From Atrichornis clamosus (taxonomy: Eukaryota > Chordata > Aves > Passeriformes > Menuridae), in NCBI GenBank assembly GCA_013400975.1, contig WBMZ01015464.1:62001-126000 (forward strand): a DNA stretch of 64,000 bases. Reading direction: 5' to 3'. The notes under the pieces were generated by a model. The model saw nothing but the letters and a program-made list of their open reading frames with translations. It was not told where the DNA came from and ran no database searches. The translations under genes were made by a program, and so were the position numbers. This document shows positions 52,401 through 62,726 of the stretch, piece by piece; the first letter of the stretch is position 1, and every line of letters starts with the position of its first letter.

Positions 52401-55400
52401 GCAGGGGGCTAAGGCTGTCTTTCTTTAGGGAGAGGGAAACTGCCTTTTTTGCTGAATGCAGGAGTGGGGTGCTGAGGAGCTTTACTTGCCTCTCTGTTTC
52501 TTCTGGAAGAGCCGAGGTTTACCCATCCACCATCGGAGATGGGAAGAGTTAGATCCCTGTAAAATACGTGTGAGAAATACCTGCCACTTACAGTTACCGC
52601 TGGCACTGACAGCCTCGCAGTAGAGACTTGCAAACGTAAAAACAATTCCCTGTACTCTCTGGAAGCACAGAGCTACCCAGGAGGCCAATTCTTTTACATA
52701 CTCTAAAGGAGAGTTTTGTAAGTGCTTATTAAACCTCATTCAGTTAAAAAAAAAAAAAAGGGACAGCCAGAATTAATGTAAAATGTGTCAGAGAAAACAA
52801 ACCTTGTAAATGTGGAATGTCTGAGCACTGGGTCTGGAGAGGACAGAAACCCCAGCACAGCTCCATTCCCTCTACCTCTCTTCAGGGGTTGGGGGATTTG
52901 TTTCCTAACTCACATGTGATGTGAGACACAGTTCTTACCAGGCAGCATTGTCAGGAGTTCTCTCTAGCCAGGCAACATGGATGCATACACTCCAACAAGT
53001 AAAATGTGCATCAGATCCTGAGAAGCAGCCTTGTGGGGAAAAAAAAAAAAGAGAAAGGAACCATCCCCCCCTCCCTGCCGCTGGTCAGTGCACACCCTGG
53101 GGCCAGCTGCAGCACGGGGAGGGTGGCCGGGCGGCTCCGCGTGGAACATGCTGTCCCAGCTCCCGGCAGTGCTGCCGTGCCAGGCTTTGAGCACGCCGGT
53201 GTCAGCAGATGGAATCCCCAAGGAGGGGTGATTTCCATCGTGCTCTGGCTGTCGCCTCTGGAAGTCTGTGTTGCTTATTCGCTCTGTACCTGGAGTTAAA
53301 CCTGGACACCTGGGCTGTTCAGCTTTCCTCCTCGTTTTGAGTGAGGCTGGGTGAAGGTTTATACTGGCCTTCCCCTCTGCTTTTCCTTTGTAACTTTGAA
53401 TGGGGAGAGGATGCCAGTGCTCCCACCTGCTGGGGCAAGTTTGCTCTGCTTTGCCAGGATCCTACAGGCCAAAGAAAATGGACCTGTAGTGGATGAGCCC
53501 ACTGTTCTACCCTGAGGAGTCTTCTACACGTGTCCCCTCTCTGTCTCTCTCTCCTGTGGCCTTGGAGATGTGGAAACAGGGACGGGGAGCAAGAAGTTTA
53601 CCAGTTTGCCTCCCTAGCTCTAGGGGACAGATACTTTGAAGTTGTGGAGATTGGTTACAAGTTCAGGTGGTCCCTCAGGCTGGATCCAGCAGCACTGCAG
53701 TACCTCACAGCAGCTCAACCTGCCTCTGTTAGCTCAGAGGATCTGGCCCTTGCCTTGCCTGTTGAACCCAGTTGGCATAAAAGACCTCTTTATTTTGGTC
53801 CTGCAGCTATCTGTGCCAAATCCTGATTCTGCTGAAGTCAGTAACAAAACACTCATTGACTACCGTTAGGCCAGGATACAGCCAATGGAGCCCTCAAGGA
53901 TGAGGAGTAAGGAGAGGAAAATTATATTGCATGTGCCAGAAGTGACACAGAAAGCACTTGCATAATTCACTGGATAGGTTCTCCAAGAAACACTGGTGAG
54001 GTTTCACTTACATCTGAGATTTGTGAAATTCTGGGGAATGAAGTGTGCAGATTCAGTACTCTCGTTGCACTTTGGGGGGCTCTCAGGGGGAGCTTTTGTG
54101 TTGTGGGCTTTTGTTGGGATTTTTTCATGCACATGTGTGAAGTAGTGTTTCATTTTAATTCCCCCTGGTTGCCTTTTTCTTTCTATCTCCTTTTTTTTCT
54201 CCCTGTGGTTTTAATTACCCAAGATTTCAGAAAGGAACTGGTCCTGCTTTAAACTCCCCTTCTCGCACAAGCCCCTGCGGTTCACACCTGGCTTTCGGTG
54301 TTCGGCTGCGTGGAGAGGGATGATTGCCTGTGGACTCTGGGATTTGATGCTTCTACCTTTTTGAGCAACGTGGTGTTTGTTCTAAAAGTAACCTCACTCA
54401 AATAAGCTGTTCATCCTCTAGACTGATCAAGAGGGTGGCATAAATCTGTGAGTGGAAATGTGACTCTTAAAAACCCTTTTCCACTGTTCCTCTTGGGGTT
54501 CAGTTCCTCCCTTTTTTTTCCTTCCTGTCTGTCTTGATGAACAGGGAGGGCCTAGTGGATTGTAGAATTGATTTCCAAGAAGAGCCCTCAGCCTTGAGAG
54601 ATATTTTAAACTTAATTGTTAAAAGTCTTTGAGAATTAACATTAAAGGTTATTTTTATTACACATCTAGTGCTTTTCTATGCCAAACTGCCGATTATTAA
54701 AGACTTCAGAAGTAGTCCAGCAGGGTCAAAGTATAACATCTGAAGCACAGTCAATAAACACAATCCTCCCCTCACAATGTGCACGTACCTCTGTCCTCAG
54801 GAGAGCAAAGGCTTTTTCACTAAGAGGGCTCAGAGACACAGGCATTGCACAGTCTCTTCTGTGTTTAATCCATGGTGGTTGACTCCAGAGAACCATCCGC
54901 TCCAGGATGATTATCTCTTCTGCTGAGCCCCAACTGCATTTTTTTCCAGCTCTGTCTGAAGAGCATGCAAAGCCAATAAAAGGGAGCTAAACAACATGCA
55001 AATGAAAAAAAAAAAATACTACTTTTGTTTTTCAATTACAAAAAGACAACTCCCAAACAATGCTAGGGTTTCTCTGGTGTTGAGGCGCGTGCAGCGCCCT
55101 AAATGGGCAAAAAAGCAAGTTGAATCTTTCTCAGCAACAATGGTTTAGCTTTTGGTGCTGGGTCTTCTAGAGCTGGAGCCAACTGGTAGATAATATTGGG
55201 GAAGATCTCCAAGTAACTCCCCCCACCCCAATCCCCAGATAAATGCAGCTTTTCCATTGTCTTTCTGGTTCTACATACCTAAATAACACTGGAAAACTAA
55301 CTTGTGAACCAAAACCCTGCAACACCCTTTATTAAACATCAACAATGTCACGTCCAGTCTCAACTCTTAACACTTGGCCTCAAAATGTTTGGCAAATGGA

Positions 55401-58400
55401 TGAAAATGCAGCAGAATTACATCTGGCTGAGGTTCCTGCTTGGCCAAAATAGATGCATGAAAGGTCCTCCATGAACTTGACCCTTTGCCTCTGCCTGTCC
55501 AGTGCTGCATTTGGGTTGCTGTTGTCTGGCTGTCCCTGTCACAGCTCTATGCCTTAGTTGGACAACCCTCTTTCGACACCTGGGATGGTGCAGGTTGATC
55601 TCATTTTGTGCTGATCTTCGGTCAAGCTGCTCTTTTAAGTTTGGCATTTTCATCTTCCCCAGGAGGAGCTTTGGGTGGAAAGGCTAGGAGCAAAGTTTTT
55701 GAGATGAACGGAACTGATTCAGATCAAACACTGGTATTGTACAGCTTGCTTTTTTTTAAATGTTACTCAGTATTTTAAGATATACAACACTGATCTCTTT
55801 AATGCAGGCATGAAATTGGTTGGTTGAAGGAGGGAAGAGATGGTTCGAACTGTAAAGAACAGGCAACATTGTCTTAAGCTTCAGTGGTCAGAAACTATGA
55901 AGTTCCTATATGGAGAGCCAGAGGAAGACTTGCAGGCCCACAAGCATGTCTGGTTTTACCGACTCTATCAGTTGGTCTAAAAAGATACTGTTTCCTTGCT
56001 TCACTTAGCATGAATAAAGTGATTTATGGAAAATGGAGGAAAACATTTTTTACAATTCCATTTGCATGCCAGAGGAGAGGGGGATAAAATAAAACTTCTT
56101 AAAGCTCAGAGTCCAGCAGTGCTCATTTGAGCCCCTCAGTAGTGGGTAAAAACCCCATGCTTAGGCTGGCATCCTGCTTTGGTGCTTTAGGGGTTAAACC
56201 CTCTTCAGAGAGTATTAGTGGAGAAAAAAGAAACTGAAAGTTGTGCTGAAAAGCTAGTAGGTGAAACTGGGAGTTGCCTGATGTACTTTATCTTTTAAAA
56301 GGGCTAGCTCTGAATCAAGCTATGTGAAGATTGAGTGAGATGTGAAAGCCCAACAGTCACACATACAGGAAACCTTGAATCATTTCTAAGCTTCCTGGAA
56401 AATGACGTTGTGAGGTTATCGTAGCATTTACTTAATGATGATCCCATAGTTCTTCCTGATCAGCTTTAAAAATGTGTTCACTTCCAGCACTTCAGTCTTG
56501 GGTGGAAATGGGCTCAGTTGGGTTTGTTCGAAATGCTTGGCAATGTCACTTGGCAATAATTAATAATTGAACACCAGAGCCTGGGCTGGTTTTCTTGTCA
56601 TGAGGGAAAGGGTTTGCTTTGTACAGTGAATGTTTTTATACATTCCTGGCAGAGGCCGACAAATTTCAAACTCTTCTAGTCCCCAAGCCATTTAAAAATC
56701 TCTTCTTTAAATAGAGCATTGCAGAAAGAGCACTGGTATGTCATTAGGACAGAGTCTGTCTTTTTTCAGGGGGAGGAGTTAGCAGGAAGGGGTGGAAAGC
56801 TGCTAACTCTCCTCCTAACCCCTTGCTGTGCTGGTACTGGGCAGGGTTTTTGATTCTTGCTAGCCCGATCCTCCCTTTCTTGCTCTTATCTGTCCGAAGT
56901 GAAAGGAAATGTGTCCGTCGTGAACACTGGAACAGCAAAGCCTCCCACTCGCACCCCAATTCCATGTGCATAGCCCCGGAGTAGTCCATGGAAGTGACAC
57001 TAGGGAGCAGAGAAAAACCAGACTTCGGCAGTAGTGCTAAATTTCAGAGGTTTTGTTCACCCAAGATTCCAGGCGCGGGAATCGCTGGTAGCTGGCCAAG
57101 GAGCTTGGATGGCAGCCTACCTGTTCCTCAGCTCTGCTCAGCTTGCTCCCTCCCCCCGCCTTCCTTTTTTTAATTGCATAATATGCTAGAAAATTATCTG
57201 GATTCAGGACTTATTTTTAACCAGAAGAGGCTCACTGAACCCAATCTGGTTTTCGATTTACCACCCAGCAAATGCTTTCTGAAGCTCTTCTAGCATTGAA
57301 ACCTGGACTTCTTTTGCCCCCTCTTCTGCTTTCCAAAGGGCTCTTTGCTCTTAAATGTTTGTCAGTCATTCCTGAGGCTGTTTGTGAGTCCTTCCTATGT
57401 TGTTTGTCTGCAGAACTGGTGTGCAATCATGAAACTGGTGTTAGACCTGCCTAGTGCAGTCATTTTATAGGCACCAATCCCACTGCGGAGATTGGGAATT
57501 GTACTCAAATAAGAAAGGCAAATTTTGTCTCCTAGATGATAACTGCATGATATGAGAGGCCTCAGGCTTGCGGCAAAAATCTGTATGGCTGTTGCAACTT
57601 CTTTCTGCATGGCTGTGGTTAGAAATCCTCTTCCACTTTTTTTTTTCTTTAAATAAGGTAGAATTCTTCATGCCATTTTATTAGAGTTTTGTTAAACAGA
57701 GGGAGGGATGCAGGAATGAGCAGGGAGCTGCCTGTGATCCTGTTAAAAGAGTGAGTGAGTGAGGGCTCCAGCAGCTCACCACTCTACCTTGGAAAATGAG
57801 AGAGCATAACGCTGGGTCGTGCTACTGTCACAGCACAGTGATTCCTTCATTCCTCTGCATTTAGGGGGATCTTTGTGTCACAAAAATAATGGTGACAAAA
57901 TGAGGTTGGGACTGTGCTGTGTAGAGGAGCATTTCCAGGCGCTCTGAAAGATCCTGGAAGAGATAGCACTGGGGATTGAACTGCCCTACTTAATCTTAGC
58001 TCAGAAATTATGTATAATGCGGGACAAGTTTGGTAAAATCCCTTTTGTTTCCTTCAAAATCCACCATCTGACCAGCAGCAAAGTGTAGTGCAGAGAGTGG
58101 TCTTGAGGATTTGACTAAAAGACTTGATAGATCTTCTTCTTCTCCTGTAATTTATCTAATTCTGAGTGTAATAACTGCATTTCCTGCTCTGGGAGTTTAG
58201 TCCTTAGGCGATCAGCTAAATAAACCCTTATGTGTGTATCCTGGTGTACCAAAGGGCTGAATCTCCCCACCTCACTGGGAAAGTTTCTCTCAACCTACAA
58301 TTGCTTGAGCCTTGCTTCCCTTCCCCCATGAACACACTTTTGAATAAAAGAGGAAATTCATTGTGAGAACCTTGGTGCTTTCCATTTGCATTCCCAGGCA

Positions 58401-58700
58401 TAGCACAGCATCCGTCAGGGAACATATAGAAATGTTCAGTACAGTGTCTGTGGCTTGTGCACCTATGGACAGGTATTTGGGCACCACACACTTCACGTAT
58501 GCAAGAGGAAATTTGCTGCCAAGCATGCAAGATCTGGAGTATTACAGATGCTGTTTGAATTCCTGCTTGGAATTTACCAGCACAGCCATGCTTAAACACG
58601 GATGGACCAGAGCTCTGCGTTAAGGTGGCTTCTGCTTCCTCATCACGCTGCTGTGGGCCAAGACCGAGCTACTGATGTGGACAGGTGTGCACTTGCTTTG

Positions 58701-58733
58701 CTGTCTTCATCCGTCTCCTCTCTTTCATTGCAG
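58701..58733 (+). promoter_or_regulatory. SERTAD2: Splice acceptor of SERTAD2 coding exon
   Basis: A long pyrimidine-rich stretch (CTGTCTTCATCCGTCTCCTC, then TCTTTCATTG) ends in CAG at 58731-58733. The next base, 58734, begins the exon, only four bases before the start codon. The open frame continues upstream of the acceptor by chance, with an earlier in-frame ATG at 58675. That extension is intronic and should not be counted as protein. Confidence 0.85.
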
Positions 58734-58737
58734 ATAT

Positions 58738-59682
58738 ATGTTGGGGAAAGGAGGAAAGCGGAAGTTTGACGAGCATGAAGATGGGTTGGAAGGCAAAGTG
58801 GTGTCTCCTACTGACGGTCCCTCTAAGGTGTCTTACACCTTACAGCGTCAGACTATCTTCAACATTTCCCTTATGAAACTTTATAACCACAGGCCATTAA
58901 CCGAGCCAAGCTTGCAAAAGACAGTTTTAATTAACAACATGTTGAGGCGAATCCAGGAAGAACTCAAACAAGAAGGCAGCTTGAGGCCCATGTTTGTGGC
59001 CGCCTCGCAGCCTGCTGACCCTCTCAGCGACAACTTCCGCGAGGCGCAGCCGGCGTTCAGCCACCTCGCCTCGCCGCCCCTGCTCCCCGCCGACTTCGTA
59101 AGCACTATGCCCCTGGAGTCCTGCCTCACCCCGGCCTCTTTGCTCGAGGACGACACGTTTTGCACTTCCCCGGCTGTCCAGCACGATGGTCCGACAAAGC
59201 CACCACCTCCTGCTCTCCAACCAGTAAAGGACAGCTTCTCCTCAGCCTTGGACGAAATCGAGGAGCTTTGTCCAGCACCTACCTCCGCAGAGGCAGTAGC
59301 AGCCGAAACAGCAGCCGGCGACTCTAAAGCCCAGCCCAGCGAGTCCAACATTCACAAGCCCGAGGGCCTCCCGGAGAGCAGAACGGCTGAATCCAAACTC
59401 ATGGACCCCCTACCTGGCAACTTTGAGATAACAGCTTCCACAGGTTTCCTCACAGACTTGACCCTGGATGATATTCTGTTCGCTGACATTGATACGTCCA
59501 TGTATGATTTTGACCCCTGCACATCTGCCACAGGGGCTGCCTCAAAAATGGCTCCTGTCTCAGCAGATGAGCTCCTAAAAACTCTCGCTCCGTACAGCAG
59601 TCAACCAGTAACTCCAAATCAGCCTTTCAAAATGGATCTCACAGAACTGGATCACATCATGGAGGTGCTTGTTGGGTCTTAA
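58738..59682 (+). CDS. SERTAD2: SERTA domain-containing protein 2 (TRIP-Br2)
   Basis: This encodes a transcriptional co-regulator. Members of the TRIP-Br family link E2F/DP factors with PHD-bromodomain and p300-type co-activators, and act in cell-cycle and adipocyte lipid control. The product has 314 residues, the same length as I recall for mammalian SERTAD2. A basic KRKF lies at residues 7-10. The SERTA domain spans about residues 33-80, including QRQTIFNISLMKLYNHRPL (36-54) and the helix around VLINNMLRRIQEEL (63-76). The middle part (about 85-225) is proline-, serine- and alanine-rich, with PPPP at 155-158, and is less conserved. A leucine-rich, acidic segment at 237-251 (FLTDLTLDDILFADI) fits the family's nuclear export and activation region. 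The C terminus (about 297-314) is the conserved FKMDLTELDHIMEVLVGS. All coding sequence lies in one exon. The start is chosen from the family N terminus MLGKGGKRKF; its context is weak (T at -3, T at +4). No frameshift or premature stop is seen. Confidence 0.98.
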   Translation: MLGKGGKRKFDEHEDGLEGKVVSPTDGPSKVSYTLQRQTIFNISLMKLYNHRPLTEPSLQKTVLINNMLRRIQEELKQEGSLRPMFVAASQPADPLSDNFREAQPAFSHLASPPLLPADFVSTMPLESCLTPASLLEDDTFCTSPAVQHDGPTKPPPPALQPVKDSFSSALDEIEELCPAPTSAEAVAAETAAGDSKAQPSESNIHKPEGLPESRTAESKLMDPLPGNFEITASTGFLTDLTLDDILFADIDTSMYDFDPCTSATGAASKMAPVSADELLKTLAPYSSQPVTPNQPFKMDLTELDHIMEVLVGS

Positions 59683-59703
59683 AATATTAGAAATAGAGCA
59701 ACT

Positions 59704-59706
<3 letters not shown>

Positions 59707-59733
<27 letters not shown>
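59707..59733 (+). repeat. T27 homopolymer after the stop codon
   Basis: Twenty-seven T residues begin 24 bases after the stop codon. In the mRNA this is a U27 tract, a potential site for U-binding proteins such as ELAVL, TIA1 or hnRNP C. Its length is likely to vary between individuals and assemblies. Confidence 0.9.
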
Positions 59734-59738
<5 letters not shown>

Positions 59739-59992
59739 TAAGTACCAGTATATACACTTGGTAGTATTTCCATAGTCCCTCCCAGCCCCAATTCACAGCA
59801 CTGTGCATGCATCCTTGCTTGCCTTTTTTGAAAAGAAAAGGATCACACTAGTTTTTGCTTCGAGCAGAGTTGGAGTGCCTTCATCCATGTATGACCACTT
59901 CTAATGTATTTTTTTTAAAGTGGTTCCTCAAGGAAGACCGAATATCCTGGTATAGGAAAGAATATGTATTGTAGACAATGTTATGTTATTAC

Positions 59993-60021
59993 AAAAAAAA
60001 AAGAAAAAAAGGAAAAAAAAA
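59993..60021 (+). repeat. A-rich tract (A10 G A7 GG A9)
   Basis: A 29-base purine tract lies in the early 3' UTR. It can pair along its length with the U27 tract using A-U and G-U pairs. It could also prime oligo-dT falsely and produce artefactual 3' ends in cDNA data. Confidence 0.85.
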
Positions 60022-60654
60022 GGTAAAAGCTAAGCACAAGGATTATGTTGGGGAAAGCTGTAAATTGCATGTGCATACTTGTCTATTTTTTCTATAAGTT
60101 TTATTGCAAGAGGTAAAAAATTTTATTATTTAGATAATCTCAATACCATTTTAGCCCTGTATAGGTTGACTTTAGCAATTCAGCCTTTTGGAGGCATTAA
60201 CCTGCTCCTCTTTAAGTGTTGCATTTACATGGCTGTTTAGAAACTGCTGCCCAAATTTATTTTATATTTTTGTACAGATTCTGCAGTTTATGATATTGTT
60301 TTTTCTAAAAACAAATGCTGTTTATACACACAAAAAAAATAGCTATTTTGATAGGATTTGCTCACATAGTTCCTGCATAATTCAGATGTACAAGAACCAC
60401 TTGTACTTTTATACAGAGTTGTAATGTTTTATATGTGTATGGTGCAAAGAGAAAATTGGATCAAATAAGCCTGCAGTCGGTTTCCCTGAATGCAAACAAA
60501 AAAAAGTGCTTTAAGAAAGGGCTGGGAGCTGCTTCTGTCGGAGTTTCACAAGTGTTTGCTCCCTGCTGTACCCACTGCGCACTACTGTGATTCCTGAAAC
60601 TTAGAGCCATGTCCTTTTCCAACACGTATGTGAAGCAGTTGGCAGGAAACAGTT

Positions 60655-60900
60655 GTGGAACTTCCCCCGGCGAGGTCCTGAGCGCTGCCGCGGCCGCAGC
60701 TCCCACCCCAGGGCCCGGCGCTGTCCCCAGGCCCGCCCGCCTTGCCAGGCCCCCACCCCGCCGGACGTGGAGAGCCTTAACCCGGCGGAGATCGGCACCT
60801 CCTCGCCCGGAGCTCCCGGGAATGGTGTGAGGGGAGCGACGTGCCCAGTGCCCACCGAGAGCCAACCTCCCGTGGCATCCTCCTGACTGACGGGCGCGGG
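60655..60900. other. CpG-rich insert within the 3' UTR
   Basis: About 250 bp of very GC- and CpG-rich sequence, including GCGGCCGC at 60690-60697, sit in otherwise AT-rich 3' UTR. Open frames in it have only low-complexity Pro/Ala/Arg content. It may be a local compositional expansion or an internal CpG island. Confidence 0.6.
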
Positions 60901-61932
60901 CAGAGGAGTGGGGCTGGGAGTGTCCGCTCGCCCTTTCTTGGAGCATTTCTCCTCCCCTCTCCCACCTCACTGTGCTAAGTGCTGAAAAAGGCAACTTCAG
61001 TATTACTGCAGTGAAGCTCATCTCGTACCTGCACTGGATGGACTTGCTTTAATATCCATTGCTGTTGAAACTGGAGCCAGTCGTGTGACATCACTTGGCA
61101 TCTCGTATAGAGTTGGGTTCTTGTATCAACTGTGTTACCTGCTTTACACTTTATAGACCCGTTTTACAACCAATATACAGACACAGCTTTCTATGCATGG
61201 TCCCCTTCCCCGTAACACCTGAGAAGTCTTCTTACTGCACCAATAGCTTTTTTTTTTTTCCTAAGTTCATTGTGGTGTACATTTAATTTAAAAAGAAAAA
61301 AATGTTTGCAATGTATCATGCCTATTGCTGAAGTTGCTATGGCATCTTAGTTTTCCAATGGTACTTTAGTTGTTGAGTGCCGGTTACAACCTATATTGTT
61401 GACATGCCTATGGCTTCTTTAGGAATAACTTTTATATTTATTTAAGAAATTTTAAATTATGTTTTACGTCATTTGGCAATATTCAGTCAATTCTGCTCCC
61501 TTCTTGTCATGGATGAAATTGGGTCTTGCCTGCCTTTTTAAGGAGGCAGCTTTTTATAAATTGGCACTTTAAAACAGGCCATATATATTTATTAGTATTT
61601 AGATAGATGCAACATAAATATGCACACAGACACAGGACAAGAGCAAATACATTTTTGCAATGAAGGAACTCCTAACAGAAATGAAATGCATCGTGTACAG
61701 CTGTGAAAGGCGCTTCTGGCTCCCAATTCATCTGCCAGGGAGAGACAGGGCTGGGGGAAGAGGGGGGCCACTGGCCAAGGGGGTGGGTTTGCTTTCTTCT
61801 TTTTCCCGAGCTGAACTCTGTGAAGCACTGGGATGCTGATGGATTTGCAGTCATTTCCTTACGCAGGCTAAAGAGAAAGTAAGTTATTGCTTCAAACAGA
61901 AAACCATTGACCAAGTGTAGCTTTAGGGACCA

Positions 61933-61960
61933 GGGGAAGGGAGGGGTGGGGAGGAGGGGG
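61933..61960 (+). promoter_or_regulatory. Short-loop G-quadruplex motif in 3' UTR
   Basis: G runs at 61933-61936, 61939-61941, 61943-61946, 61948-61951 and 61956-61960 are separated by loops AA, A, T and AGGA. Loops this short favour a stable RNA quadruplex in the sense transcript. A second G-rich cluster lies at 61748-61785. Confidence 0.65.
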
Positions 61961-62632
61961 TGCAGCTCCGGCTCACGCCCAGCCCTTGTTCCACGGCAGC
62001 CCTCGGCCCTTGCAGGAGAACCCACAGCCCTGCCTGGCTCTGCAGCTCGAGCACCTGGGAACACACCCTGCATAAACCTGTAACGGCACCAGTCTCACAG
62101 GGGAACTTGGCAGGCACTCGCCTTACCATGGTTTTGTATTTACACAAATACCACCTGCTAGGCAAAAGCTCCCATCAGTGCCAGTTTTTGAGACCTGTGA
62201 CCCTAAGTGGGGTCAGTTGAAGGTTTTGTATCCACAGAGCAGGAGCCAAGCTCTAAATCCACTTTGCCCCTAGGACGATGTCAGTGGCTCCTTGGTGCTG
62301 AAGCACGTCCTGTGGCAGAATCCTTACAGGAATCCCATAGGACACAAACATACTTGATTTATGGGACTCAGCAGAAGGTTGGGAAGGCTGGTGCTGGCCC
62401 GGGGCAGAAGGGTTTAGCTGTGGCTTTCTCCCTGCACAGTCAGTGACTGTCTCTAGCTTGGCCTGTGCCGTGGTCCTAACAGCAGCCATGCATGGAATTT
62501 CTCTGAGACCTACACCAGGGATGGAGATTGACAGTAACGTGCAATGAAGTGACAAGATGGGAGCAGAATAAGAGAGCTTTGGATTTGAAGTGATTTTTTT
62601 TCATAAATTATTTATTCTTTTTTTTTTTCTTC

Positions 62633-62646
62633 TGTAAATATATTTA
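62633..62646 (+). promoter_or_regulatory. Pumilio-type site next to an AU-rich element
   Basis: TGTAAATA (62633-62640) matches the Pumilio consensus TGTANATA and is directly followed by TATTTATTTT, which contains AUUUA (62642-62646). Both are on the mRNA strand. Confidence 0.45.
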
Positions 62647-62688
62647 TTTTATTGTGAAGCTAACAACATCTGGATTGTAACATGTACA

Positions 62689-62726
62689 GAATGTATGGTA
62701 GGAATGTATCCTCTTGTAGGAATGTA
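62689..62726 (+). promoter_or_regulatory. Three miR-181-type seed matches
   Basis: GAATGTA occurs at 62689-62695, 62702-62708 and 62720-62726. In RNA, GAAUGUA is the match to miR-181 positions 2-7 plus an A opposite position 1 (7mer-A1). Spacing of 13 and 18 nt is in the range in which neighbouring sites can cooperate. Confidence 0.45.

Larger units (their letters stand above)
42841..58733 (+). other. SERTAD2: SERTAD2 intron 1
   Basis: The intron runs from the proposed donor at 42841 to the acceptor ending in CAG at 58733, about 15.9 kb. I recognise no coding exon, RNA gene or clear transposon in it. It holds homopolymer A tracts (14 A at 52746-52759, 12 A at 55005-55016), an octamer ATGCAAAT at 54996-55003 and a bulged stem-loop at 49446-49486. 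A GC-rich patch lies at about 53075-53200. The first part up to about 43560 is CpG island and may include alternative first exons. Short open frames throughout look like chance. Confidence 0.7.

Noticed and set aside
55842..55850. GGTTCGAAC, resembling a tRNA T-loop (B box)
   Set aside because: No matching A box, acceptor stem or cloverleaf could be drawn around it.
58675..58737. N-terminal extension of the SERTAD2 frame (21 extra residues from an earlier ATG)
   Set aside because: It spans the polypyrimidine tract and the CAG acceptor at 58733, and the family protein begins with MLGKGGKRKF. The extension is intronic.
58881..59351. 156-codon minus-strand frame opposite SERTAD2
   Set aside because: It is a shadow of the real coding sequence in its CpG-rich middle. 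It has no domain and no separate promoter signals.
60461..61021. 186-codon minus-strand frame and overlapping frames in the CpG-rich part of the 3' UTR
   Set aside because: Composition-driven. Frames are open on both strands, with Arg/Pro/Ala-rich products.
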